This document shows, in pieces, positions 25,175-36,471 of a stretch of DNA of 64,000 bases. Where the stretch lies: assembly GCA_001557505.1 (NCBI GenBank), contig LSAX01000008.1, positions 496,001-560,000 on the forward strand, read 5' to 3'. Made by a program: the position numbers and the translations under genes. The notes under the pieces are model-generated. The model saw only the letters and a program-made list of their open reading frames with translations, searched no databases and was not told where the DNA came from. The stretch comes from Reticulascus tulasneorum (Eukaryota > Ascomycota > Sordariomycetes > Glomerellales > Reticulascaceae). Numbering within the stretch: the first letter of the stretch is position 1; each line of letters begins with the position of its first letter.

Positions 25175-26679
25175 ATGGCTCCTCTCGAAGCGTACAATCA
25201 TATCTCTCCCGACTCGGGTTTTCCGATAACTCTGCACCCCGCATATCATCCGAAAATCAAGGCCTGGACGCCACCGGAGGCAGTCCGTGAACAGACTTTC
25301 CCGGATAAGGACCGAGCCGCTTTTGCTGACCCCGAAAAGAAGGCTCTGTTCTCGGTCGCGAAGCGCGTAGACCTGACTGAGTCTTTAGGCACGGTACTAG
25401 AGAATGTCCAGTTGTCCCAACTTACACCGCAGCAACTGGATGAATTGGCTCTTCTTGTGACAGAACGTGGTGTCGTCTTCTTTCGCGATCAAGACCTCAC
25501 CACCGATCAACAAGTGACCTTGTTCGAGCACTACGGTACACTGGACCGACACCCAGCTCAGAGAGATGTGAAGCACGTCATCATACGAGGGAGCCGCGAG
25601 GACCATCGCGAGCTCCTAAAGTACACACCGTGGCCATCAGGCGACTTTCATGCCGATACCTCCTTCGAGATCAATCCTCCTTCATACTCGTTGCTACGCA
25701 TGGAAGAGCATCCAGAGGTCGGCGGCGACACGGCTTGGGTGTCAGCTTACGGGCTGTATGACACTCTCAGCGACGCAATGAAGCGGTTTGTCGACGGCTT
25801 ACACGCCATTCACACATCTCGCCTACAGTATGACACTATCATCGACCTCTGGGGCGCGCAGCCCAATCGCGCGCCGATCGATACCCACCACCCCGCGGTT
25901 AGAACACACCCAGTGTCTGGACTTAAGGCGCTCAACGTGAACCCAGGCTTCGTGACCGGGTTTGCTGAGCTGAAGAAATACGAGTCAGGTTTGTGGTCTG
26001 CCTTGGACAGTAGACTGGTGTCGCATGAACTAACACCTTCATAGACAAGCTACTTGACTTTTTCACGTACCATATCCACTCTGCGGATGACCATTACGTC
26101 CGATGGAAGTGGAACGTTGGCAGCATAGCCATGTGGGACAACCGGTAACAACTCCTCTTGTCTCTGCTTATAAACTATCCTAATTCTAATACACAGATGC
26201 ACGGTCCACCGAGTAATCCCAGGTACTTATGAGGCTCCGAGAAAGGGCATCAGAACTACTGTTTTTGGAGAAAAACGTAAGTTGTTCTTGTTCTCACATC
26301 TCGTAAACAACATAAGCTAAAATAAATCGTAGCATATCTGGATCCAGCCAGCGAGAGCCGTGTTGAACAACAAACGAGACTGAAGAAGGAACAGGAACAA
26401 GCGGCGGTAAATCACAATGCTGCTAAAGAGGAGGAGCCCATTCTGAATGGACATGCAGTCAAGGAAGAACAACCCCTAGTGAATGGGAACTCTGCCAAGG
26501 AAGAAAAAGCAGCTGTAAGTGCAGATGTTGTTGGAAAAGAGCACGCACCTGTAAATGGAGATGCTGCTACAGGGGAGAAGGTACTTGTGAACGAGCATTC
26601 CCTTCCAGCGGAACAGCTGAGTATAAATGGACATGCTACCAAGGTAGCAGAAGAAAACCTCGTATCTACGCCGGCCTAA
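25175..26679 (+). CDS. TauD-family Fe(II)/2-oxoglutarate dioxygenase with repeat tail (446 aa)
   Basis: Exons 25175-25988, 26045-26144, 26197-26276 and 26333-26679 splice without breaking frame (1341 nt). The start is the true ATG at 25175. The TauD fold spans about residues 60-330. His159 and Asp161 in FHADTSFE, with distal His309 in CTVHR, form the iron triad, and Arg320 probably binds 2-oxoglutarate. The GGDTAWVSAYGLYD segment is typical of fungal taurine/sulfonate or alpha-keto-acid dioxygenases. Residues 333-446 form an acidic tail containing six tandem 12-residue repeats (26425-26640) not expected in the family. The adjacent divergent permease suggests joint uptake and oxidation of a sulfonate. 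Other substrates, such as sulfate esters or aryl acids, are possible. Confidence 0.88.
26425..26640 (+). repeat. six 36-bp coding repeats (12-residue units)
   Basis: Six adjacent units of exactly 36 bp lie in frame in the last exon of the TauD-like gene. The first is KEEEPILNGHAV and the second KEEQPLVNGNSA; later units drift but keep the E..x..V/I-N-G-x register. No gaps separate units. Confidence 0.85.
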
Positions 26680-27464
26680 GGAACATGCGATAGGTATCAG
26701 GCAGGCTTCAGGCAATCTAAATAACCAATGTTGCTGATATAATATGAGACTTCTCGATGCTGCTGTGATTCACATGTGCTATTCGTGAACAAGTGGGACA
26801 GTACAAGGTTTGCAACCCTAGATCAATGAGAATATCAGCTGCAGGAAGTTTCGCAAGGCGAGTTCGGCCAAGAAAAGGTGTCGCTACATTGAGGGCACAC
26901 AGTTGCGGCACTTCTTAGACCCCATAGTCGACTTCTCGGATAGGAACGAGGTTCGTGACGTCCCGTAGATTGGATTTACAAATCTAAACATAAAGCTGAT
27001 GAAAGGAACCAATCGATTCGCCCTCTTGCAAGGCTTTCTAGACGCCGAAAATACATGCAATACCATTGGAATACTTCGCCTGGATAAAGACTCAGTTGCT
27101 CCTTGGCTTGAATGTTAGCCCCGGGCGGGTCGCCATTAATGGTGCCCTGTTTGCACTCTTCTCAACCAGGGCTTGCCAAAGTATGGAGACAAGCAGGACG
27201 ATGGACCGATGACAGTCTTCCACCGCGTGGCCAAATGTTTGACAATCGTTATGGGGGTCATTGTTGTTGCTGCGTTAGGCGCATCGCTGAGCGATTTAAT
27301 GAAACCCTGGATGGAAGCAGACTCCTCGCGGTGGATCCAGAACTATCGTAGTATTTTCTTCGATATGGACTCGAGAAACAAATCTCTGATCTTCTGTTCA
27401 CTGAGTGGGTTCTTCTGCCTTGCAAGACTCAAGTTGCAAAAAAACTAGCGGCTATCAGACCGCC
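26680..27464. other. intergenic with one copy of a dispersed repeat
   Basis: It holds repeat copy A (26921-27116). A frame at 27173-27448 contains a hydrophobic segment, ends at a TAG, and lies in the same frame as the HET locus that follows. It may be a decayed leader of that locus, but I cannot support it as a gene. Confidence 0.4.
26921..27116. repeat. dispersed repeat copy A (partner at 32331-32523)
   Basis: About 195 bp align end to end with 32331-32523 in the same orientation. Long identical blocks include GGATAGGAACGAGGTTC and CTCAGTTGCTCCTTGGCTTG. In my hand alignment roughly 17 differences are transitions and about 3 are transversions, with a couple of single-base gaps. Confidence 0.85.
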
Positions 27465-28618
27465 CATGTCCTTTGGGCGTTCTTCCTAACCGAGTTGACG
27501 CTCCTGGACTAGTTGAAGAAACTAGCATCTCGGAAGGAGTGCAGGCATGTATTCAAAAATGCATTGAGCACCACGAATTTGTCTCTCAAGGCGAACCGGC
27601 AAGCTTGCTTCTCACTCGGGTAGTCGCCGTGGGCAATGGAACAGAGAGCCCTCCCAAGCTTCTCGTCTCCAACGGCCGCCGAGGGCGCTACCTCTGCTTG
27701 ATTCATTGCTGGGGCAAAGACCGACTATACGAAACGACGAAGGAGAACATCCAAGATCGACAGCGCTCTCTGGAGACGGACAGAATGCCGCGCACGCTCC
27801 ATGAAGCCATTGGCTTAACCAGGCGTCTCGGCGTTGAGTACCTGTGGATCGATGCCCTCTGCATCATTCAGGACGACAAGGACGACTGGAGCCAGGAAGC
27901 CATGCGTGTGGCCGACATTTACTCTTGCTCTTTTCTCACCCTCGCTGCCGCCCACGCCTCATCCGGCCACGAGGGGTTTCTTCCAACTCATCCCTACTTC
28001 GCTCCACAAAAGGGTGTTTCTAGAACTGGCGGCATTTACTGTGCTTTGTCAAGAGCCGTCCCTCCCAGACGGCAGTATGCAGAAGCCACTTTACCGGAAG
28101 AGGAGTTGCCCCTGTTCGGCAGGGGCTGGGTGTGCCAAAAAAAGAAAACAGCCCTCTCACCTCGGACCCTAATCTGCGATTGCAACAAGATCTCGTAGGC
28201 ATGCCGACAATCTTGGGACAGACCACAAGGGCTCGAAACCGAGGTGACGGATGGAAGGATGACAGTCTCAGGTTGCTCCATCTCGTTCAATTCACTGGTC
28301 TACTACGCTCAACTCCATGCACAGAACAAGCTAGATTCGCGTCTGCAGTCGCGCCTTCAAGAAGCATGGAGATCCATGGTGATGTTCTACACGTCCATGG
28401 CCTTCACAAAGGAGGACGACCGCCTCGCTGCTCTCCCCGGCATTGTCTCGGTTTTCAAGGATGCCTGGGGACCAGATTCGTACTTGGCAGGCATGTGGAA
28501 GTACCACTCGAGCTGGAAGGCCAGAGAGAATGACACCCAGGAGCTTTTCCATCACCTTGTGTGGTATTACGCCACCGAAGCGCATAGCAATCAGTCCGGG
28601 GACCTTAGTGACACCTGA
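27465..28618 (+). pseudogene. HET-domain gene, disrupted
   Basis: The frame at 27473-28198 holds a nearly complete HET domain: GRYLCLIHCWG (usual LSYCWG, with Ser-Tyr replaced), the ITR-like LTRRLGVEYLWIDALCIIQDD, and W..EA..VADIYS.S..T.AA. After GRGWVCQ the sequence should continue with an E.LLSPR.L segment; it reads KKKTALSPRTL and then ends at a TAG at 28196-28198. The C-terminal homology (AW..MV..YTS...T...DRLAALPGI and YLAGMW) resumes in another frame at 28244-28618, then stops before the usual LLW...PSWSWAS region. No clear ATG precedes the HET domain. It is therefore broken in the middle and lacks both ends, though unseen introns could explain part of this. Confidence 0.7.
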
Positions 28619-29472
28619 ATTTCGGGGGATTGTAGCCTTTAAGATTCCTAAGTGGTGTAGGCTGACACACTAAGAAGCCTAGGCGGTGGACTGAGACGGC
28701 GGGGTGTATATGCTAAATAGAAACACATTGAGCGGGGATCACCTGTGGAAACACTACTATAGGGCTCTAGAAGGTGAACGGCCGCCTGCTCTTTAGTTTC
28801 TGATGGTGTATGCTTACGATAACGTAGGGACTTGGAAATAAACTGTGGTTGGGCCTGTCGTTAGCGGCAAGTGCGATCGCTTGGCTATAAATAGTGGCAG
28901 CCTATATATAATCCTGCCGGATGCTGCGACTTGTTCTCTTTGTATTCTTAAGTCCAGTAGATAAGACACTACTCAACGCCGACCTAGGTTTAGGAGCAGT
29001 CTGGATACCTAGGTGGGCTGTCAGTGGACCCCGCAAAAACTTAAGGAGGACGGGGGTTTATCTGTGTTTGTCACTGCCGCCGGGGATGCCAGACAAGAGG
29101 TGGTCGTTCTCGACTTCTATTTATAACGGTACTGAGGGGAAGTGTGTGGCATCGGACGAGGACGTGCCACGAGGGTACCTTGAGAAAGTTTGCGGCACAC
29201 GTCCTCGTTAGTACAGAGGTCACTGGTTGGAGGATACAATCGGCCTGGGACATTAATACCAGCTAACTTAAGTAAGGCACGTATGTTTAAAGAGACATAG
29301 TAGATGGTTGAGACTTGCGCCAGTAGGTTGTTTCGTATTCAACCCAAAAGTATACGCCATACAGCTTCAGAGTCTGCGAGCAGCGACATCTCGATCGCTT
29401 GCTTGAATCCTGCCTGGTGCTGAAGTAGCGGCACACAAAACATGATCAGGGTTCAACTATATCCCCAGAACT
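28619..29472. other. intergenic between converging HET loci
   Basis: No gene supported. TATA-like runs occur near 28885-28910. Both flanking HET loci end here. Confidence 0.45.
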
Positions 29473-31559
29473 TCAGACCCACACAATCTTGGTGTACTCG
29501 ACATCCTCAAGCCAGATGTCGTCCTCCGTAGCCCCTACGCCTACCCTACGAAAGGTCCTATCCTCGCCCTTGCCGGGAACCTCACACAGCACCATCACGA
29601 AGAAACAGTCCGCCTCCGTCCAGTACGTCCGCTGCCCCTTCCGATCCTTCTCCTTTGCGTACATGGAATGCCAGCGAAGGACAAAGAGATTCTCCAGGCC
29701 CGAGTCCATTTCTTCATCGTCGAAGAAGACATGTGCGCATTGAACCCCTGTGTCGGGCTCGTGAAGCGCATACCGTGAGGCAGGGAATGAGCCTCCCCCG
29801 CGGCTAGGTGGCCCGAAGGCTGCTGACAGAAGTCGAACGACTGAACCTTGGAGAGCTGGGCTCCTCTGACGCACGGGGCGATGGCGCCTTCGAGCGTGAT
29901 ACTCCCAGACAAGACCCTCCCGTGCGGATCTGAGCCGGCCAACTCGACTGATGCATCCAGAAGCCGGGGGCCATGGGGGAAGGAACCTGGTTCCACGGGG
30001 TCCGCCCATCTGAAATTTCTGTCCATCAGTGAATTGAATAGGATGGGCCCTCGAAGCGAAGCCCAGGACCAGGATGGAGCAACATAAATACGTGATCGCG
30101 TATGGTCGTTGGCCCAGCCGAGATGTTTAGTCCAGAAGAGAAAATTCAAGAGGTCGCCCTTGAACAGCCCGGCAAGATAGACCTCGTCCTTGGGGTACTC
30201 GCAAGGATCGTCTGAAGATCCGCGTGACTGGTGCGGGCTGCCCAACAGTCACTTCACAACTCCAGACATGGCCGGAAGCCTGTCGTTCTCGTTGGTTAGC
30301 TGTTTTTAAGAGTAATAGATGACGAGGGAGCACCATTTCTGGTAGTGCTCGCCGAGGCCCCAAGTCTGAAATAGCTTCCGATCATCGTTTGCTTTGAACG
30401 GATCTGGTGGTGCCGATTCAAAACTCTTCTTCTGGTCGCATGTCCAAAGGATCTCGTCGTTCGTGAGACTGATGACGCGGCGTGAAAGAATCCGTTCCTG
30501 AAAACACCAACCACGCAACGAGAGCGTGCTGTTCTCATCCCTATACAGATTATTGGTCCTGGGGGGTGCTATGACACACTTGACCCCAGTGCTGGGATTG
30601 AGACCCACGAGCAGCTGGGCTGTCATCCAAGCCGGCCGCGTACGAAAACAGCCCTGGTTGCTGTCAGTTGCATCCTCTGCGGCCACGGTGCACTCGGCAC
30701 CGGAGTAGATTTGAGCCATAAGGGAACTTTCCACCTCCCAGTCCTCGAGAGAGTCTTGAAGGATACAGAGGGCATCCACCCAGGTGTATCTGTAACCGAG
30801 CCTGCGCGTGATGATGAAAGCATCCCGCATAGTCTTGGGCAGAGCGCTTGCATCGAAACCGGCGAATCTTCCCTCAAGATTTGTTGTCGTCGTGGCCGTG
30901 GTGGCGTGCGTCGGGCCGGCGCCCCACCGGTAGCTTAGACAGACATACGGCATCTCGGTCAATTCTCGTCCGCTGGTGGCAACGACCCGCACAAAGAGAC
31001 CCTGCGTGCTGGCCGCTGGGCTTTCGACGTCAATGGTGCCGACGTCTATTAGACGCGCAGGCAAACAGGGGTCGCGGTAGCGCTGGTTGCAGGTTGCGTG
31101 CACTTGTCGACATTCGCGCATCCAGCGTGTGGCGATGCGGAATGTTTCATCGGAGGCGTTGCGTGGGGTGATGATTGTATGGAGCTTGTCTTCTCCGAAA
31201 TATCCCATTCTTTCTGGCGTACCGTCTGGCCCAATCAGCAGCGTTCTCATTATGCATAATCCGTCGCTTCCATCCTCGTTTCCTGCGAGCGCTACACGCA
31301 CGGTAACCGAATATCCTTGGCGCGGCCGGTTTGTCGATATGAAGACAGCACGGTTCCTGTCTTCCTCCGCAACTTCACTGACGTCCAAGAATCTTAAGAG
31401 ATACATCTTGAAGAGCTGGCAAAGAGCGCACCCGGCTTCGATGGAAGAGCATAGCTCGTCGTAGGTTGCTTTCAGTCGATAGGGCGTTGGCTTCGGACCG
31501 GGTGGCCGCTCGGCAAAAAGTTGTAGGGGTATTCCAACACAGTCTTTGCACCTGGACAT
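29473..31559 (-). pseudogene. full-length HET-domain gene with two in-frame stops and a frame change
   Basis: From the ATG at 31559 the frame encodes an N-terminal C-x2-C and C.LC segment, then the HET domain: MPYVCLSYRWG, ITRRLGYRYTWVDALCILQDSLEDW, and the YSGAECTVAAEDATDSNQGC and GWCFQERILSRR motifs. The same frame then hits TAA (30308-30306), continues through the conserved KQLTNENDRLPAMSGV motif, hits TGA (30251-30249), and goes on to YLAGLF..DLL..LFW and APSWSWASLRGPI. Near 29770-29800 homology moves one frame over, to VFFDDEEMD... and the final EVPG.....RRVGVG. Total length, about 695 codons, is normal. TAA in place of CAA and TGA in place of CGA are both single C-to-T changes. No intron can remove the stops without deleting the conserved motif between them. 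Confidence 0.82.
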
Positions 31560-32239
31560 GACTATACTCTGGATCCTCCGTGGGTCCTGTTATACGAAGG
31601 CGACAATACCAGAAATACTGCAGAGGGGCCTGGTGTGCGCACTGTCCAAAGGGTGGGATTGAGCAGTGGTGATAGCAAGTGCGGCCTTTTCAGCTTTGGT
31701 CGTTAGGGAATCTTGCTGAGCGTTCGGATGCCATGGCCAGTGACAGGACGACCAAATCTTAAGAGCCTAGATGGAGGCCCAAAAGGCGCGGGGGTCCGGA
31801 ATTTGGGCTTCAGCTGCCAAGGCGCCAATGCCAATCCATCCCGCGCTGGGTAACCTTATTGTCGAGCGGATCGGGGTGAGTGTCCAAGTTTTTTGCCCGT
31901 GCTTTGGCAACGCCACCATAACGACCTTGCAGACGCGACCTCACCTAATTTCGAGGGGCCATCCGCCTCTGCAAAGAGACGGATCTATTTACAGATGAGC
32001 CGGACATGACAGCCATGATATTATAGCATGTCGTGTGTATAGCTCCATAATACATGGGGACGAAAACGGGAGCAGTTGATTCATATTGATGCATCAAGGA
32101 ACTTCCCGAGTTAAGTTCTGCGAAGGAGAAAATGTATTGCTCTTCCCGAGGGTTTCTGGGGGATATCATCGCAAGGACATACCGGCCATGACGAACTAAG
32201 GGAAAGGCGAGGCGGGAAAGTATAGAACAATTTGGAAAC

Positions 32240-32330
32240 CCTGCATATTGCCACAACATAACACATTCTCCGAGTTTGTCTCAAGATGCCCGCCTCCGCC
32301 TGACCCAGGTGGCAAAACGTGTAAGTAAGC
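32240..32330. repeat. dispersed repeat module C (partner at 38315-38410)
   Basis: The core AAGATGCCCGCCTCCGCC and the following TGACCCAGGTG.CAAAACG.GTAAGT recur at 38360-38404 in the same orientation. Weaker similarity extends upstream through CTCCGA and ATATTGC..AACATAA blocks. It directly abuts repeat copy B. Confidence 0.75.
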
Positions 32331-32523
32331 CCCATCGACTTCCCGGATAGGAACGAGGTTCATGACGTCCCGCAGATTGGGGTTACAAATCTAAACATAA
32401 AACAAATAAAAGGAACTAATCAATGTGCCTTCTTGTAAGGCTTTCTAGACACCAAAATACATACAATGCCATTAGAATACTTTTGCCTGGACAAAGACTC
32501 AGTTGCTCCTTGGCTTGAATGTA
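32331..32523. repeat. dispersed repeat copy B (partner at 26921-27116)
   Basis: This is the same-orientation partner of copy A. At most transition differences copy B carries A or T, so it looks the more mutated of the two. Confidence 0.85.
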
Positions 32524-32607
32524 TATCGAACGCATTCGATTTCCTTATTGCCGCCTGTGCCGCCATTATTGCCTGGTGTTATTGCTGTTGTTAGCATAGG
32601 TGTCCTC

Positions 32608-34859
32608 TTAGAACATAAAATGAGCTGGAGGCTGTAGCTTACAATTCAGGTACGTCTCCACGAGCACTTCTGTACAGCGATCAACGGATAGTCGTAGCTG
32701 CTGTATCCCAGTGTCATCGCACGGTTTCCTCCCAAGAAGATTTCCAGACACCCATTCCATTATATACATGTACCCGGAATGTTCGTACGGAGAATACATC
32801 CCAGGGTACCAAATGTTGCCTGGAACTTTGTCCCAATCTCTGCAAGCCTCCTCCGCGAATAACTTCTGGTCTCCGGGCTGGACGGCCAAGTGATTCGGAA
32901 ACTTGGATTCTTGGTGGCAAGTGAGCCTGCCGGTCGGCCGCGGCGGTGGTGTCGGTGTCGGTGTCGATGTCGTTGTCGGTGTCGGTGGCGGGGAAGGAGG
33001 GCTGAAGTCAAAATGGGCTTCACCGCATTCTGAGTTAATTGTGCCATTTTTATACAAGACGTGAGAAGTATGAGAGCCTGGCTAGTGTTAGCTGAGATTT
33101 CCGTTGCAGTTTGCAGCTTGTTACATCTTTTGAATCCCTTGAAGAGCTGCGAACAGATGAAAGGGCACTCTTTCCCTGGGGTCTTTTTCCACGTAAACGA
33201 GAACTTCCAGCCCAGCCATCCGCTACTTCCAACATCACTTGCTTTCAAATCCTGGGCCAGGTCCTTATCTAGGAGCTCACTATGCTCGGTACAAAACTTC
33301 TCAATGAGTCTTTGGTTTCGTCAGTGATTCGTCGGGTTTTTTGTGCCAAAGATACTTGCCTTTCCGTCAAAGAAGCCTCCACATCAACAACGTCTCGAGA
33401 GCACTTCGCACTGGGGATCTCTGGGTCTGGAGCATTCAGCGCCATTGCAAAGACCTCTTGAAGACCGGGGTAGAAATGTTGGACGCGATTTTCAAACAAT
33501 ATTTGGCAGTTGCATCCCTTGGCTTTACCCTAAAATTGGATTTAGTTTGGATGACTCTCGAGAATTCGTTATTTGCGTTTCGGGCTTACCTGGGAGCATT
33601 CCAGAGGAATGGTGAGGTCATTTCGGTCTCCTTCGGGCTTGCATTCTCTGTTACACTGCGGCTATGGGGAGATTTGTGTTAATACCTGCGCGTATGAGAC
33701 TGAAAGCGTGTAGTTGCCTAATTACCTTCTGTGTTGGGCAACTTCGCGAACTGGTTGTTGTCCGTTCTTGACTCTGCGTTTTTTGCTCTGACGATTTGGT
33801 CTTGGTGAGCTTTTTGATCTTCGATGAAGGGATTCTTACTACCGGTGAGATTTTGCCATGGCTCTCTGCGAATACCTTCCAGACGTATGCAAGAAAAGTA
33901 ATCGCGGTCAGTGGGCCAGCCGCTTGTGCAGCGAGCAGCATCGCTTCCTCTGCGGATATGAACGACACAGCCTCGAGGGTGCCGCTGGCTTCGCCTTCAA
34001 CCCAGCCCTCTTCGGTCATTGTCTCATAACCTTCGTCTGTGCCGCCTAGTCCACTTCCACCCCCTTCACCTGGTGCCTCGCCTGGTGGGCCTTCATAACC
34101 TTCATCCACCTCACTTTGGACATCCTGAGCCAGTTGCCGACCGAAGCCTTCTAGCTCTGGGTCAGCGTCAACCCTGTTTGCAAATTCGACAGCTCCACAT
34201 GATTGGCGCTTTTTGATGTGTGCCCTGGCGCATGGTGGGACACTCTTGGCAATCTCTTCGAGTTTAGCAATAATGGCAGGGCTTAGCAAAATTGACAGTC
34301 CGTCCTCGTCCTTTGATGCTTGGACCGCAATCGTGCTGGTCTTGACTGAAGGCCTGCCATCCCCTGATCTAAACGCAGTCATAGTCGTTATCGCGATATA
34401 CGATGGGTCCGGTCCAATCCACTGTCAGTCCGCCGAGTTAGTTCTTTGACAATCGCAAATAGAGCATAACAGGGAGACTAACTTTGGTCAGTGTCGATAA
34501 ATCAGTAAGGTACTTTGTGTTGACACCAATTGATCCGATTCTTCTATTCGTTAGCATGGGAGCTATCAAGCGCTGGCAATATTGACAAACATTTCGGTGA
34601 CTGGAGGCAGGTCAATATCAACAGGGTTGATTCCTATCTGGCCGGAAGTAGTAGGAACAATAGCATTGTTCACTGGACTATATCAAAAATCTTGTAAACA
34701 TCTTTGCGGATTCTCAGCGATATCGGTTGATCGTTACCTCGGGTCTGGCCGACCATTTCCTCGTTGAGCAGCTAACGCGGTGGAACGGCTGCCCAGCTGA
34801 AGACCACCAGAATGGGATATGAGGGTTGCAAGAGCAAGCAAGAGTTTGCGAGTGGCCAT
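32608..34859 (-). CDS. large cysteine-rich secreted or membrane protein (618 aa), unknown family
   Basis: Eight exons: 34859-34738, 34677-34591, 34543-34483, 34421-33726, 33655-33590, 33529-33360, 33309-33125 and 33077-32608, 1857 nt, open throughout. One intron (33359-33310) uses a GC donor. A signal peptide covers residues 1-20. A KKR at 160-162 could be a processing site. Residues 191-235 are Gly/Glu-rich, about 248-274 are hydrophobic enough to span a membrane, and 288-320 are Lys/Ser/Thr-rich. The C-terminal third has paired Cys (CNREC, GCNC, CPFIC) and a GWLGWKFSFTWKKTPGKECP segment. A Pro/Thr linker (488-511) precedes a final Cys-containing domain of about 105 residues. I do not recognise a named domain. 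It lies divergent to a secreted metalloprotease gene, with 1.6 kb between them. Confidence 0.72.
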
Positions 34860-36471
34860 ATTTGATCAGTGAGTGGGCAAGAAGGTACAAGTGCGCTATG
34901 ATGAAATTGGAGTCAGAACGTCTGAGTCACCTTTGAACAGAGGATGCAAGCCAGACTTCGAAGAGCGAAGGAGAATATTAGAATATTTAAGTACGCACCA
35001 ACCAACATTCGTCTATCATACATTAGCTACGAAGACCCAACAATGTCCCTCGGCATACGAGTGTGCTCTAAAACATCCGCCAAATGCCGTCCAGATCGCC
35101 TCTTAGATTGTCTCTTATCTACAAGTGCAGGGCCCGTTGGCCCCAGAATGGATGAACGAGACCAAAAGAATTGTGTGTGGGGTAGCAGGTTATGTGATCC
35201 CCGCTGGCGAATCGTTCAAGGCAGCGTTAGAGCGTGTTGGTTCTGAAAAGGGACATCCGTGATGATCAGTGAGTCATTAAGTTGTTGCGCCAAAGGAATA
35301 AGGACTCAAAGACCAGCCAAGGGATATTTTGGATACCGGATGTGCACTCCAATTTGTTGGAGGGCTAGGATGCTTGCCTATCTACCAACCTTATCATGCA
35401 TGTCCACCAACCTTATCTTCGCTCTACCACGGTGAGCCAAGACAATAGCAACCAGATGCAGGTTGGGCCGATTGCAAAACATCCCGAATCCTATCTGCAT
35501 GAGGTGTGCCACTGGTTGTCAAAGCCTAGACCAATCTGTGAGGGTCTGTTGTGCCCTCGTCGTGACGGTGAACCAACATGAAAAGTCGAAAATAGATACC
35601 GACTACAACTAGATCGAAACCCAACCGCATGAAACTAGTGTTCGAAACTGTCATATTTTCAAGCCAGATGATTTGTTGAGCCCTTTTGATATCTTTCTGT
35701 TAGGTACTGGCGGTGATGTTTGTTGGTCCTCAGAAGGATATCTCTGTTTCAGATATCCTCCTGCGCCTCTCAAGATGTCTGTGGCTCGGCTGGCGGGTCA
35801 TGAGACCAAGAAACCTGAAACTGTTGGATCTTAGTGCTTTCGTGTTAGTCCAGTTTGATCAATTACACTCCCATTCGACCCTCCATTATTTTGATAGTTT
35901 GATACCCACGGCGGACGCAATTGTTAGTAGACCATAGCATCTACTCAGATAGGGTGCAAATGATCCGCATTCACCTCCATTGTTCCATCAAACTCTGCCA
36001 ACAAGTAACCATTCAAAGTCGATGGACACATTTGTTCATTTTGGGGCCCTCGGGGATTCATCAGACTACTTCGCCGAGTGGGCTGCGGCATATTTATCCC
36101 ATCCATGATTATTATGCTGGTCTCCGGCTCTATGGCTAATGGATACGAATTGTTGGCATGTACACAAGGGTAAACATCTCGTTGGGAATTTGAAATCATT
36201 CCTGATGCAGAGCTCTCGCCATGGCATGGGTGATGGGGACATGTGAATCTAGGTAGCCAGATAAGTATGCTGAGGAACCATGCAACTGCCCCATCACCCA
36301 CCCAATCGATGGCACTCAATCTGGCCTTCATATACCATCTCACCCCCAAACTATAGGCTTATTACTCAAGTGACCAGTCGCCGATGACTACGCTGAAAAA
36401 TTGTTATCATTACGCAGCGCGATCTCCTCTACCAAAAGCCTATTCGACCATATTGTCGGTATTCTGTAACC
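34860..36471. promoter_or_regulatory. 1.6-kb divergent intergenic region
   Basis: The region lies between two divergent genes whose products both carry signal peptides. No gene is supported inside; frames are short on both strands. It is long for a fungal divergent promoter, so regulation by several factors or an unseen non-coding transcript is possible. I see no motif I can name. Confidence 0.35.

Larger units (their letters stand above)
31560..32607. other. intergenic with dispersed repeats
   Basis: It contains the promoter side of the broken HET gene and, at 32240-32523, a composite of two repeat modules listed separately. No gene supported. Confidence 0.45.

Noticed and set aside
27173..27448. 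Separate small membrane protein upstream of the HET locus
   Set aside because: It has no ATG at its start, only one hydrophobic stretch and no family; it is in frame with the HET locus and may be its decayed leader.
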